A DNA stretch of 64,000 nucleotides, taken from Paracoccus albus (GTDB taxonomy: Bacteria; Pseudomonadota; Alphaproteobacteria; Rhodobacterales; Rhodobacteraceae). The stretch's first letter is position 1. Each line of letters starts with the position of its first letter. The stretch is taken from NCBI RefSeq assembly GCF_027913035.1, contig NZ_CP115777.1:1-64000 (forward strand), in the 5' to 3' direction. A model generated the notes under the pieces. That model did not search any database, was not told the origin of the DNA, and saw only the letters and a list, made by a program, of their open reading frames with translations. The position numbers were made by a program, and so were the translations under genes. Below, one piece after another: positions 25,884 to 36,522 of the stretch.

Positions 25884-27638
25884 ATGCCAATTATCAGATC
25901 AACTACGGCCCTTGCAGCAATCGCGAGCGGTTTCTTCTTGACGGGTGTGGATCATGCCGATGCCGCTGTCGCCGGAGATTTTCCCAATCAGTTTCTATCT
26001 TGCTTTGACGCGGCGAATCTCACGGAGATTGAGCTTCCAGCGGATGTCCAAGGTTTTCGCCTGATCGAAATTGCAGAGCATGCCGGAGATAAGGGTATGC
26101 CGGCGCATTGTGAAATTGTCGGTGCGATCAATGATCGGATCAGCCCTGTGGACGGGCAACATTATTCGATCAAGTTTCGACTCAGGTTGCCGCAGGACTG
26201 GAATGGCCGCTTCTACATGGAGGGGGGCAGCGGCTCGAACGGCGTATTGAAAGACGCCATGGGGCCGACGGGGCTCAACCAAGAGGATTCTGCTCTTGAG
26301 CGTGGCTTTGCGGTCGTGACAACAGATTCAGGCCATGACAATGACACCAACTCCGACAGCAATGCCTCGGGGCGCTCCGCATTCGGCATGGATCCGCAGG
26401 CGCGGCTTGATTTCGGCTACATGTCCTATGATATTGTGACACGTGTAGGGAAGGCAATTGTCGAGAAATATTATGGTGCTGCACCTGAAAAGTCCTATTT
26501 CATCGGTTGTTCGGAAGGCGGACGCGAAGCTTTGCTGATGACGCAGCGCTATCCCGATCTGTATGATGGTATTGCGGCCGGTGCACCGGGGATCCGCTTC
26601 TCATACTCGGCAGCCTATGCGCCGTTTCTGCTCAGAATCTTTGGGAACCTGGCGGAAACGCGGAACCAGTTGGGGCCTGACGGAATCCCGCTGCTGAACA
26701 AGCTTTATTCGGACAACGACATTCAACTGATCGCTGACGCGGTTGTTGGTGCCTGCGATGCGCTGGACGGGTTGGAGGACCGGATGTCCAATAATATTGA
26801 GGCCTGTACGACTGTTACAGTGCTTCCGCGACTGAGAGCACTTACTTGTTCTGGTGCAAAGGAAGAAGGTTGCCTGCTGGAGGATCAGATCGACGCCTTT
26901 GTCGCCGGGATGGCCGGACCCGTGACATCAGACGGGACAAGGCTGTATCCCGGCCATCCCTGGGATCCCGGTATCGGCGGGCGGATCGGCGACAGCGTGA
27001 ATGACGGATTCCGGTCGTGGTGGTTCGGTTCCTATGACAGCGACCAAAACAATGCCCGCAAAGTGACCCTCAGCACTCCGCAACACGCAATGCTCTGGCA
27101 GACCCCACCGGTGCCTCTGCGCCCGGATGAATATGTGCGGTTCGAGATGAACTTCAACATAGACGAGACGCCGGCGCTCGCCTATGCGACTACCGATCTT
27201 TACCCCGTCTCGTCGGCCGAACTTGGTAACGCGGATTCGCCGGACCTTTCCGATTTCGCATCCCGCGGCGGAAAGCTCGTGATCTATCACGGAGCGGCAG
27301 ACGCAGCATTTTCCGCACTTGATACGATCAAGTACTGGAATGCCGTCAACGAGACAGCCGATGGTCAGGCAGCGGACTTTGCGCGGCTATTTATTATCCC
27401 CGGGATGAACCATTGCCAGGGAGGTCCGGCAACAGACGATGTCGACCTGCTGACCCCGCTGATGGCTTGGGTCGAGGACGATCTTCCCATCGAACGGCTT
27501 GAAGCCACGGTGTCCAACCCGGACTATTTTGGCGGCAAGAATCTTTCGCGTCCTCTGTGTCCGTACCCGCTCTATGCCGAGTACGATGGGGAAGGAGATC
27601 CGTCGAGCGCAGAGAGCTTCACCTGCGTCGCCAACTGA
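25884..27638 (+). CDS. Secreted tannase / feruloyl esterase family hydrolase
   Basis: 584 aa with GGAGGAG before the ATG. A hydrophobic signal peptide (ALAAIASGFFLTG) ends around ADAA at residue 28. The family's serine motif is GCSEGG (Ser210), the catalytic Asp is in YHGAADAAF, and His is in GMNHCQGG. Cys209 next to the Ser and the Cys after the His fit the disulphide that staples the active site in this family. An Asp-rich loop (DDRMSNNIEAC region) could bind calcium. These periplasmic enzymes hydrolyse aromatic-acid esters such as gallate or ferulate esters; the MHETase fold is related. Substrate cannot be told here. The neighbouring gentisate genes point to aromatic catabolism. Confidence 0.9.
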   Translation: MPIIRSTTALAAIASGFFLTGVDHADAAVAGDFPNQFLSCFDAANLTEIELPADVQGFRLIEIAEHAGDKGMPAHCEIVGAINDRISPVDGQHYSIKFRLRLPQDWNGRFYMEGGSGSNGVLKDAMGPTGLNQEDSALERGFAVVTTDSGHDNDTNSDSNASGRSAFGMDPQARLDFGYMSYDIVTRVGKAIVEKYYGAAPEKSYFIGCSEGGREALLMTQRYPDLYDGIAAGAPGIRFSYSAAYAPFLLRIFGNLAETRNQLGPDGIPLLNKLYSDNDIQLIADAVVGACDALDGLEDRMSNNIEACTTVTVLPRLRALTCSGAKEEGCLLEDQIDAFVAGMAGPVTSDGTRLYPGHPWDPGIGGRIGDSVNDGFRSWWFGSYDSDQNNARKVTLSTPQHAMLWQTPPVPLRPDEYVRFEMNFNIDETPALAYATTDLYPVSSAELGNADSPDLSDFASRGGKLVIYHGAADAAFSALDTIKYWNAVNETADGQAADFARLFIIPGMNHCQGGPATDDVDLLTPLMAWVEDDLPIERLEATVSNPDYFGGKNLSRPLCPYPLYAEYDGEGDPSSAESFTCVAN

Positions 27639-27770
27639 CAAGCAACGAGAGGTGGGCGGCACAGCATATGCCGCCCACCGTGTCCTTGAGCCATCCGATG
27701 GCGGCCGACGGGGTGAACTGCCATCCCGCCAAATAACAGCAGCTATCGTTGCTGGCATTGGGGTCAGGAT

Positions 27771-28160
27771 TCATAACCAATAGATGACGACAGCCGCGAG
27801 GGCGATGGCTGAGAGGAGCACCTTTGGGCATCGGTCATAGCGGGTCGCGACGCGCCTCTAGTCCTTTAGCCTGCCGAACATGATCTCGATCCGGTTGGGC
27901 CGCTTGTGGCGTCGCTTATCGTATTTGACCGGCGTCTTCCGCTGTTTTCGACCGGGGATGCAGGCGCGTATGCCCTTGTCCTGCAATGCTTTTCGGAGCC
28001 AGTCGGCATCATAGCCGCGATCACCGAGCAGCCATTTGAAGTTTGGCAGGCCGCTGAGCAGGGCCCGTGCGCCGATGTAATCGCTCACCTGTCCCGCAGT
28101 GACGAACAGGTCGATCGGTCGTCCCTGACTGTCACAGATGGCGTGAAGTTTAGTGTTCAT
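27771..28160 (-). pseudogene. IS427-group transposase OrfB with nonsense codon
   Basis: Reads MNTKLHAICDSQGRPIDLFV through LLGDRGYDADWLRKALQDK and NRIEIMFGRLKD, then hits TAG at 27858 where the 1.6-kb relative has Trp (GRLKDWRR). The frame continues after it as RRVATRYDRCPKVLLSAIA. The catalytic Glu precedes the stop, so the loss is of the C-terminal tail. Confidence 0.8.
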
Positions 28161-28527
28161 GCCGCCTTTGGTTCGCCCGATCAGGCGGCCACGCCCCCAT
28201 TTTGACGGCCATGCTGGTCGCCGTTCGGTGGGCCTTCAGCAATGTCGCATCGATCATCACGGTCGTCTCTTCGCCGTGTGCCGCCGCTAGCCCGACCATC
28301 ATCCGCGCGAAGATCCCCTTTTCGCTCCATCGCTTCCAGCGGCTGTAAAGCGTCTTGTGTGGATCATAGGCGGAAGGCGCATCTCGCCAGCGTAAGCCAT
28401 TGCGGTTGATGAAGATAATCCCACTCAGCACGCGTCTGTCGTCGACCCGAGGCTTACCGTGAGACTTGGGAAAGAAACGGGCCAGACGTGCCATCTGCGC
28501 GTCGGTCAGCCAGAAGAGATCGCTCAT
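28150..28527 (-). CDS. IS427-group transposase OrfA
   Basis: 125 aa from ATG 28527 (MSDLFWLTDAQMARLARFFP). It has the same domain layout as the copy at 2.0-2.4 kb, with FINRNGLRWRDAP and MIDATLLKAHR. It ends in the overlap with OrfB at 28150-28160. Confidence 0.85.
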   Translation of the reverse strand: MSDLFWLTDAQMARLARFFPKSHGKPRVDDRRVLSGIIFINRNGLRWRDAPSAYDPHKTLYSRWKRWSEKGIFARMMVGLAAAHGEETTVMIDATLLKAHRTATSMAVKMGAWPPDRANQRRHEH

Positions 28528-28617
28528 TTCAACGCTCCGTTTTCGGAGCCGTGAATCATGCTGTGCAACCGAAATCAATGCATCCTGACCCTTCTGTATC
28601 GTAGATCTGCTAGCGTG

Positions 28618-28655
28618 ACCCCGTCACGTGTCCCGGCCAGGACCCGTGACGGGGT
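28618..28655. ncRNA. Strong hairpin in the IS110 5' region, candidate bridge RNA segment
   Basis: A perfect 11-bp inverted repeat, ACCCCGTCACG (28618-28628) and CGTGACGGGGT (28645-28655), sits about 125 bp upstream of the IS110 transposase start in its non-coding end. IS110-group elements express a structured bridge RNA from this region. The fit is positional only; target- and donor-binding loops were not resolved. Confidence 0.35.
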
Positions 28656-28779
28656 GGTGCGCGACGTCTGACCCTTGTGGCATGGCCACGCTTCTTAGCC
28701 TGTCGGCACCGCCTCTCCTTCATTGTCTCGAACAGTTGCCAGCGGCCCTCGTGGGACCGCGTATCAGAAGGAGGAGAGC

Positions 28780-29738
28780 ATGGAGAAGGTAACACACGGT
28801 CGGATCATCGGGATAGATGTGAGCCGAGACTGGCTCGATATTCACTGCCTTCCGGACGGTCAGCGTCATCGCATCCCCAATACCGATAATGGCCATGTCG
28901 CGGTGTCCGATCTCGCTCACGACCAGAGAGCCGTCGTCTGTTTCGAAGCGACGGGTGGGCAGGAATGGCGGCTCTGGTCCTATCTTCAGGATGCAGGCGT
29001 CGAGGCCCGCCAAGTGCCGCCGGCCCAGGTCAAGGCCTTCGCGCGCAGCCTTGGAACCCGAGCAAAGACCGACAGGATCGATGCCGAACTCATAGCGCGC
29101 TTCTTGGTCTTCAGACCCGAGGCAGGACGAACACTTCCCGCCGAACATCTACGTCTTCTCAGGGCCTTGACCACCAGACGGGTACAGGTGGTCGAGATGC
29201 GAAAGCGGCTTCTGGCGCAGATCCGGGCGCATCAGAAATCGGGAACGGCAGAGCTGTTCGAGGATATCGATGTGGAGTTGAAGGAGAGTTGGATGTTGCG
29301 ATCACCGAGTTGGAAAGCAGAATTTCAGAGCTTTTGGGGCGCTACAGGCATCTCGCGGACACCGCGCGGATCCTTCGTTCCGTTCCCGGCATCGGACCAG
29401 TCGCCAGCTCAACGCTGATCGCCGAACTTCCCGAACTCGGCGCTCTCACCGGCGAAGAAGCTGCGGCCCTGACCGGTTTGGCACCAGTGGCGCAGGACAG
29501 CGGAACGTTGCGTGGCAAGCGCGCAATCGCCGGTGGTAGACGCGCCCTACGACATGTCATGTTCCAGGCAGCGCTGGTTGCCTCGCATCATAACCCGACA
29601 CTCAAAGCGTTCGCTGATCGGCTCCGTAAAGCCGGGAAACCACACAAGGTCATCGTCACGGCCGTCGCGCGCAAGCTCGTCATCATCGCCAATGCTCTGT
29701 GCAAAAGCCGACGGGAATGGGAGCACAGACACCCCTGA
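28780..29738 (+). pseudogene. IS110 family transposase, frameshifted
   Basis: ATG 28780 follows a strong AAGGAGGAG. The N-terminal DEDD (RuvC-like) domain is clear (GIDVSRDWLDIHCL, VCFEATGGQEWRLW, KTDRIDAELIARFL). Near 29285 the frame breaks and the C-terminal domain continues in another frame: GELDVAITELESRISELLGRY, RSVPGIGPVASSTLIAELPE and the serine-containing APVAQDSGTLRGKRAIAGGR. A single-base indel explains the break. Confidence 0.88.
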
Positions 29739-29746
29739 AAGATACA

Positions 29747-30586
29747 GTTGCTAGAGAACGATTGCAGGGCCGCTCGGCGGACGGATCGCGCGAGCCGGTG
29801 CGGATCATCGAGCATCCCGACGTGCGCAAGATGCTGTTGACTGGCCAGGCTCTCACCAAGGCCGGGCGGGCGCTGGCGGTCTTCACAGCCTTGCAGATGG
29901 ATGTCGCCGAGCGCCACCCGGACCAGGACCGGAGGCGGAAGGCCGAGGGGCTTGTGGCGCTTCTGACGTCGGTGGTAAAGGCGGCCTTCACGGATTTCGG
30001 CTTCGAGATCACGGTACAATCCCAGCACGTGTTCGGCGGTCACGGATACATTCGCGAGTGGGGAATGGAGCAGTATGTGCGCGACGCCCGGATCGCTCAG
30101 ATCTACGAAGGGACCAACGGGGTTCAGGCGATGGATCTGGTTTCCCGCAAACTGCCGCTGGAAGATGGCGCGGTCGCCCGCGGTTTTTTTGACCTGATGC
30201 GCGCAGATATCGTGAGAGCGAAGGGGGTGCCGCAGTTCGACAGCACCATACAGGCCGTCGAGGGAGCGCTCGGCAGGCTGGAGAAGCTGACCGACGAGCT
30301 TGTTGCCAAACGGGGCGACGCTGTGGAACTGGGTGCAAGCGCGACCGATTACCTGGGGTTCGTCGCGCTGGTGAGCTTCGCCTGGATGTGGGTCCGCATG
30401 GCGGCAAGCTGCGACCGGGATACTTCGGCGAAGCCACATTGCCGCAGCATATCCGCTTTAGCTCGGTTTTTCGCTGCAAGAGTCCTTCCTCAGACCCAGG
30501 CTTTGGACGCTGCAATCCACTCCGGCGCCACCGAAACAATGGCGCTGGCGGACGAACTACTCCGAGCGGACCAAAGCCGTCGATAA
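29747..30586 (+). pseudogene. Acyl-CoA dehydrogenase (DmdC-type) C-terminal remnant
   Basis: About 279 codons from VARERLQGRSADGSREPV onward. IIEHPDVRKMLLTGQALTKA, FGGHGYIREWGMEQYVRDAR and IAQIYEGTNGVQAMDLVSRKL are the acyl-CoA dehydrogenase C-terminal domain with the catalytic-base region of the 3-methylmercaptopropionyl-CoA dehydrogenase-like subgroup. The FAD-binding N-terminal half is absent because the IS110 element abuts it. The tail after about 30380 is less convincing and may include a second shift. Confidence 0.8.
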
Positions 30587-30905
30587 AGCCAGACCCCTGG
30601 GCAGGTCCGCTTAGTCGAGCCGCTTAACCCACTAGCGAACTCCATCCGAAGGCCGTGCCGTAAGGCAAATTTCACTTCCCTTGAAGCAAGACTTTTCGGG
30701 ACTTTCATCGTTCAACTCTGCATCCGCGAAGTTGACATCACGCCTCAAAATGCACAAAAATAGGGAAAATGTAAATTTTTCACGGTGGCAGAATATGGGG
30801 GAAACTAAGGGGTATCCGGATTATCTGGTTGGTATGCGAGAGAGAAAGGTGGCCGACAAACTCAACCCACAACGGATTAGCTGGTTGATGGCTCGCTCAG
30901 TACGC
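30587..30905. other. Gene-free junction between the dehydrogenase remnant and the mer region
   Basis: No coding signal. The part from about 30690 is AT-rich compared with its surroundings. The outer end of a mercury transposon would be expected here, but no Tn21/Tn3-type 38-bp end was recognised. Confidence 0.4.
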
Positions 30906-31040
30906 TCACTTGCTAGAGAGCAGATACTTCACCAAACAGGCGATGCCCAGGACCAGCAGCAATAGTAGGGCAATTCCGATCACTGGCATTATCCAGCCCA
31001 TCGCCCCCATCATCCCGCAATCGGGTAGTGTCGTGTTCAT
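30906..31040 (-). CDS. 44-aa single-pass membrane protein at the end of the mer operon
   Basis: MNTTLPDCGMMGAMGWIMPV followed by IGIALLLLLVLGIACLVKYL and SSK. It has one transmembrane helix with a Met/Cys-rich N-terminus (CGMMGAMG) and a Cys in the membrane. It lies 81 bp after merA on the same strand with GGGAGCT upstream of the ATG. The methionine/cysteine pattern suggests metal handling, but the protein is not MerE by sequence and no function can be assigned. Confidence 0.6.
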   Translation of the reverse strand: MNTTLPDCGMMGAMGWIMPVIGIALLLLLVLGIACLVKYLLSSK

Positions 31041-31121
31041 CGTGACAGAGCTCCCTGTGGTGTCCATGCCCAAAACCCGTGGTGCCGCCGCCCAGTGGCA
31101 CCACGGTCGCGCTCATATCGT

Positions 31122-33003
<1,882 letters not shown>

Positions 33004-33076
33004 GCTTATTCCTTCACCGTGGCGGGCAAGCTCGTAAACAACTCACCCGATGACCGCGATGTGCAGCTGCTTGATG

Positions 33077-33334
33077 TCACTCAGGGGGCGTATTCCTTGA
33101 TTTGATAGAGCCGTTGTCACAACAGGCGTCGAACTGCTTCTTACGCCAAATCGCATAAATGGTCAGGCCGATGAAGAAGGCCAGGGCCGGCAATAACACA
33201 ACGTCGAGATAGCCCGTCAGCCCCGCCAGGCCCACCGTGCCAAGCAGGATCACCAGGATCGGCGTAAAGCAGCACAATGCCACCAGGACGGTGCCGATCA
33301 CGCTCACGCGCAGCAGGGGCTTGGGATTCTTCAT
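33077..33334 (-). CDS. merF: MerF mercury transporter, classical copy
   Basis: 85 aa from ATG 33334 (MKNPKPLLRVSVIGTVLVAL); a GTG at 33340 is in frame. It has two helices with ALCCFTP in the first and AFFIGLTIYAIWRKKQFDACC in the second, giving both cysteine pairs of canonical MerF. It starts two bases after the merP stop. Confidence 0.92.
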   Translation of the reverse strand: MKNPKPLLRVSVIGTVLVALCCFTPILVILLGTVGLAGLTGYLDVVLLPALAFFIGLTIYAIWRKKQFDACCDNGSIKSRNTPPE

Positions 33335-33336
33335 GA

Positions 33337-33633
33337 TCACTCTCGATCCGCTTGCGAGGATGTCGGGGTTGATGGATACCCAGCGTTGATGGTGGCCTCG
33401 GTCAATGCCTCCACCGACGTTCGGGCGTCGTCAAAGGTGACCACGGCCTCGAGATCCGCGTAGCTCACGTCGACTTGCGAGACGCCGTCCACCTTGTTGA
33501 GGGCGGCCTTGACGGTGATCGGGCAGGCGGCACAGGTCATGCCCGGCACCGACAGCGTCACGGTCTGCAGGGCCGCTAAGGCGGGCGTGCTGAGCAGGGC
33601 GAGTAGCGCGATGAAGGCGAAACGAGCTTTCAT
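33337..33633 (-). CDS. merP: Periplasmic mercury-binding protein MerP
   Basis: 98 aa with a signal peptide (FAFIALLALLSTPALA) and the ferredoxin-like HMA domain, VPGMTCAACPITVKAALNKV carrying the CxxC Hg(II)-binding motif. It passes Hg(II) from the periplasm to the MerT/MerF transporters. Confidence 0.95.
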   Translation of the reverse strand: MKARFAFIALLALLSTPALAALQTVTLSVPGMTCAACPITVKAALNKVDGVSQVDVSYADLEAVVTFDDARTSVEALTEATINAGYPSTPTSSQADRE

Positions 33634-33646
33634 GGTAGATCTCCTT

Positions 33647-33997
33647 TTAATAGAACAGGGGCAAGATGTAGGGGAATACCAGGGCGATTAGCACCAGCAG
33701 CGATACGAGCCAGAAGATCGCCTTGTAGCCCGTCCTGACCCGTGGCACGGCACACACCTCTCCCGGCTGGCACTTTTCCACTGGCCGAAAGACGCGACGC
33801 CAGGCGAAGAACATCGCCACCAGCGCGACGCCGATAAAGAGCGGGCGATAGGGCTCCAACGCCGCCAGATTGCTGATCCAGGCGCCGGAAACGCCCAGCG
33901 TGATCAGCACCAGCGGGCCGAGGCAACACGCCGAGGCCAGGAGGGCCGCGACTCCTCCGGCGGCCAGGGGCCCTCGCCCCGTTTTAGATGTCCGCAT
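33647..33997 (-). CDS. merT: Mercuric transporter MerT
   Basis: 116 aa, three predicted helices. AALLASACCLGPLVLITLGV carries the CC pair in helix 1 and the cytoplasmic loop holds EKCQPGEVC. It is first gene of the operon, with merP 13 bp downstream. It imports Hg(II) across the inner membrane. Confidence 0.95.
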   Translation of the reverse strand: MRTSKTGRGPLAAGGVAALLASACCLGPLVLITLGVSGAWISNLAALEPYRPLFIGVALVAMFFAWRRVFRPVEKCQPGEVCAVPRVRTGYKAIFWLVSLLVLIALVFPYILPLFY

Positions 33998-34034
33998 TGA
34001 CGATTCTCCTTTCGGGATGGGGGGAGCTACGATA

Positions 34035-34065
34035 AGGTTACTTCCGTAGCTTGGTACGGAGTCAA
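34035..34065 (-). promoter_or_regulatory. mer promoter/operator
   Basis: Read on the minus strand, TTGACT (34065-34060) and TAACCT (34040-34035) are separated by 19 bp, the overlong spacer of MerR-activated promoters. Within the spacer CCGTA (44-48) and TACGG (55-59) form the MerR dyad. It lies between merT and the divergent merR. Confidence 0.88.
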
Positions 34066-34070
34066 GCATC

Positions 34071-34517
34071 ATGAAGAGACATGCAGATAAAGTGGCGGAC
34101 ACCATGACCATTGGCGGCCTGGCCAAGGCGGCCGGCGTCAATGTCGAGACAATCCGCTATTACCAGCGACGAGGGCTATTATCGGAGCCCGAACGACCTC
34201 CCGGAGGTATTCGACGCTATAGTGCCGCCGATATCGACAGGTTGACGTTCGTGAAAACGGCGCAGCAGCTGGGCTTTAGTCTGGATGAGATCAGTGACCT
34301 ACTTCGGCTGGAAGATGGCGCCCACTGTCAAGAAGCCAGTGCTCTCGCAGAGCACAAGTTAGGGGACGTTCGCGAGAAGATCGACAGGCTTGAAAGAATT
34401 GAGAAGGTGCTGAGCGAAATGGTCGACAGATGCCATGCACAACAAGGCAATATCACTTGCCCGCTAATTGCGTCATTGCATGAAGGGCTCAGAGAAGCAG
34501 AAGACCCAAGGGAGTAA
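34071..34517 (+). CDS. merR: Mercury-responsive regulator MerR
   Basis: 148 aa. N-terminal winged helix ([21 protein letters not shown]), a dimerisation coil, and Hg(II)-binding cysteines at 86, 121 and 130. Their spacing (35 and 9) is identical to the three ligands of Tn501 MerR. It represses and, with Hg(II), activates the divergent operon by untwisting the 19-bp spacer. Confidence 0.96.
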   Translation: MKRHADKVADTMTIGGLAKAAGVNVETIRYYQRRGLLSEPERPPGGIRRYSAADIDRLTFVKTAQQLGFSLDEISDLLRLEDGAHCQEASALAEHKLGDVREKIDRLERIEKVLSEMVDRCHAQQGNITCPLIASLHEGLREAEDPRE

Positions 34518-34595
34518 CTCACCTTCAGTTCGTTGAAAACAACGCGGTCAAAGAGTCGCGATCATCTATGGACCATGTCGACAAGGAAAGTTTGC

Positions 34596-35897
34596 ATGAC
34601 TAGCTTGCCTGACAACATCCTTCACCTTCCCGAGTACCACGTCCTAGGCACCAAGATGGAAGAGCATGATCTCCACTACCAGGTCGAAGCTCCTGAGCCT
34701 CTAGCTTGCGAGGAATGCGGCGTTGAGAGTGAGTTTGTCAGGTTCGGCAAGCGCGATGTGGCCTATCGCGACCTACCCATCCACGGAAAGCGGGTCACCC
34801 TCTGGGTGGTCCGTCGCCGCTACACCTGCCGGGCGTGTGGAAGGACGTTCCGGCCAGCTCTTCCGGAAATGGTAGACGATCACCGCATGACGCGGAGGCT
34901 TTACAACCACGTCGAGAAGGAAGCCTTCAATCACCCCTACGCCTACGTGGCTGATACCACGGGCCTCGACGAGAAGACTGTCCGCGAGATATTCAAGAAG
35001 AAGGCTGAGTTCCTGGCAGCCTGGCATCGTTTCGAGACACCCCGCTGCCTGGGGATCGACGAGCTGTACCTGAACCGCCGCTACCGCTGCATCCTGACCA
35101 ACCTGGAGGAGCGTACCCTACTGGACCTGCTGCCCGGTCGCCAGCAGGACGCGGTGACGAGGCGCCTCATGAGCATGACCGAGCGCCACCAGGTCGAGAT
35201 CGTCAGCATGGATATGTGGAAACCCTACCGCCGTGCTGTCCAGGCGGTACTGCCGCAGGCTCGCATTGTGGTCGATAAGTTCCATGTGGTGCGGATGGCC
35301 AACGAAGCCCTGGAGAAGGTGCGTAAGGGACTCAGGAAGGATCTGAAGCCAAACCAGCGGCGGACCCTCAAGGGCGATAGGAAGATCCTGCTGAAGCGTG
35401 CCCACGACGTTTCAGATCGCGAGCGGCTTATCATGGAGACATGGACAGGGGCCTTCCCTCAGCTCCTGGCGGCCTACGAGCACAAGGAGCGGTTCTACCA
35501 CATCTGGGACAGCACCACCCGGCGTGATGCCGAAAAGGCGCTGGCCCGCTGGATTGACGACATTCCACAGGGGCAGAAAGAGGTGTGGAAGGATCTCGTC
35601 AGCGCCGTCAGCGGATGGCGCGAGGAGGTGCTGGCCTACTTCGAAACCGACACCCCAATCACCAACGCCTTCACGGAGTCGATCAATCGGCTGGCCAAGG
35701 ACAAGAACCGCGATGGCCGGGGCTACTCATTCGAGGTGATGCGGGCCCGGATGCTCTACACCACCAAGCACAAGAAGAAGGTGCCGCAGATCAAGGAATC
35801 CCCCTTCCTGGGCAAGGCCACCATGACCTACAGCATGGGTCTTCCCGAGCCTGAGAAAAACTACGGCGTCGATCTATCAACCTTCTGGGAGAGTTAA
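34596..35897 (+). CDS. ISL3 family transposase
   Basis: About 433 aa from ATG 34596, chosen for the AAGGAAAG seven bases upstream; longer in-frame starts exist. An N-terminal zinc finger (CEECGVESEFVRFGKR, YTCRACGRTFRP) precedes the DDE domain: CLGIDELYLNRRYRCILTNL, VDKFHVVRMANEALEKVRKG and TNAFTESINRLAKDKNRDGRG. It appears intact. Element ends were not identified with confidence. It lies between merR and the CBASS effector, and the effector's 3' end is missing at its edge. Confidence 0.92.
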   Translation: MTSLPDNILHLPEYHVLGTKMEEHDLHYQVEAPEPLACEECGVESEFVRFGKRDVAYRDLPIHGKRVTLWVVRRRYTCRACGRTFRPALPEMVDDHRMTRRLYNHVEKEAFNHPYAYVADTTGLDEKTVREIFKKKAEFLAAWHRFETPRCLGIDELYLNRRYRCILTNLEERTLLDLLPGRQQDAVTRRLMSMTERHQVEIVSMDMWKPYRRAVQAVLPQARIVVDKFHVVRMANEALEKVRKGLRKDLKPNQRRTLKGDRKILLKRAHDVSDRERLIMETWTGAFPQLLAAYEHKERFYHIWDSTTRRDAEKALARWIDDIPQGQKEVWKDLVSAVSGWREEVLAYFETDTPITNAFTESINRLAKDKNRDGRGYSFEVMRARMLYTTKHKKKVPQIKESPFLGKATMTYSMGLPEPEKNYGVDLSTFWES

Positions 35898-35908
35898 GGG
35901 TTCGAAGG

Positions 35909-36436
35909 AGCAAGGGGGCTCCATCTACCACTTAATCCGGATACCCCGTTTTTGTAGACATATGTGAGCGTGAACCGACCCGACTCGCGGTCTTTTCTCG
36001 GCTCGACTACAAGCGTGTTCGAGGTCGAGTACCTGTCATCGGCATCAAAACGGATGTAGAGCCTGAACCAGTCCTGAACGATCTCGAATTGCCCGGGCAC
36101 CAGTGTATTGATGGTTTGCGGGTCGGTGCTCGCAAAATCCGGATGATGCGCTGCCATCGCGGCGATGTTTGAGTGGATTTCAGTTTGCCAGCGCCCGTTT
36201 AGATCGGGGAAAACCCAGCTGTTTAGCAGCGGGAAAAACCCCCAAAGCTTGCGCCACAGAGGGGTTGCTCCAAGCACCAGGCTAATGAGCCCGAAGGTGG
36301 CCGGGGTCGTGTAGATGACACGCATGAGTTCCGAGGCCGTCTCCGGCCAGATCAGCACCGCGTTGACGGCCAGGCTTACCCCGAACAGGATGAACAGAAC
36401 CCAATTCAACGCCGTTTTATCTAAGACTCTGTACAA
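35909..36436 (-). pseudogene. CBASS effector, 2TM plus beta-barrel (Cap15 / S-2TMbeta type), 3' truncated
   Basis: About 175 codons from TTG 36436 with GAGG upstream. Two N-terminal membrane helices (WVLFILFGVSLAVNAVLIW and TTPATFGLISLVLGATPLW) are followed by VFPDLNGRWQTEIHS, the start of the beta-barrel found in Cap15, then beta-rich text up to RFTLTYVYKNG. Beyond about 35930 the protein diverges into GLSGRWSPLAPSNP and stops at the ISL3 side, where Cap15 proteins would have further strands. Cap15 binds a cyclic dinucleotide and disrupts the inner membrane. It is encoded divergently from the CD-NTase, with 86 bp between starts. Truncation by the insertion is inferred; a naturally short variant is possible. 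Confidence 0.7.
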
Positions 36437-36460
36437 CCGCGAGATTCCTCAAGATCTGGT

Positions 36461-36489
36461 TTGTTTTTCGCCCGTCCATCCTATATCAT
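36461..36489 (+). promoter_or_regulatory. Probable promoter of the CBASS operon
   Basis: TTGTTT (36461-36466) and TATCAT (36484-36489) with exactly 17 bp between them, 34 bp before the CD-NTase ATG, in the intergenic region shared with the divergent effector. Confidence 0.5.
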
Positions 36490-36522
36490 GTGGGATGTGA
36501 TGTCACGAACCCGGTGGGTCCT

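Larger units (their letters stand above)
27761..28591 (-). mobile_element. IS427-group insertion sequence, full-length but defective
   Basis: Ends GGGTCAGGAT (27761) and ATCCTGACCC (ending 28591) are inverted repeats. It contains both transposase frames, but the second has a stop in place of a conserved Trp. This is the reference copy for the remnants at 22.5 and 25.3 kb. Confidence 0.85.

Noticed and set aside
30587..30905. Possible Tn21/Tn3-type end for the mer region
   Set aside because: GGGG and TAAG words are present but no 38-bp end or partner on the other side of mer was found.
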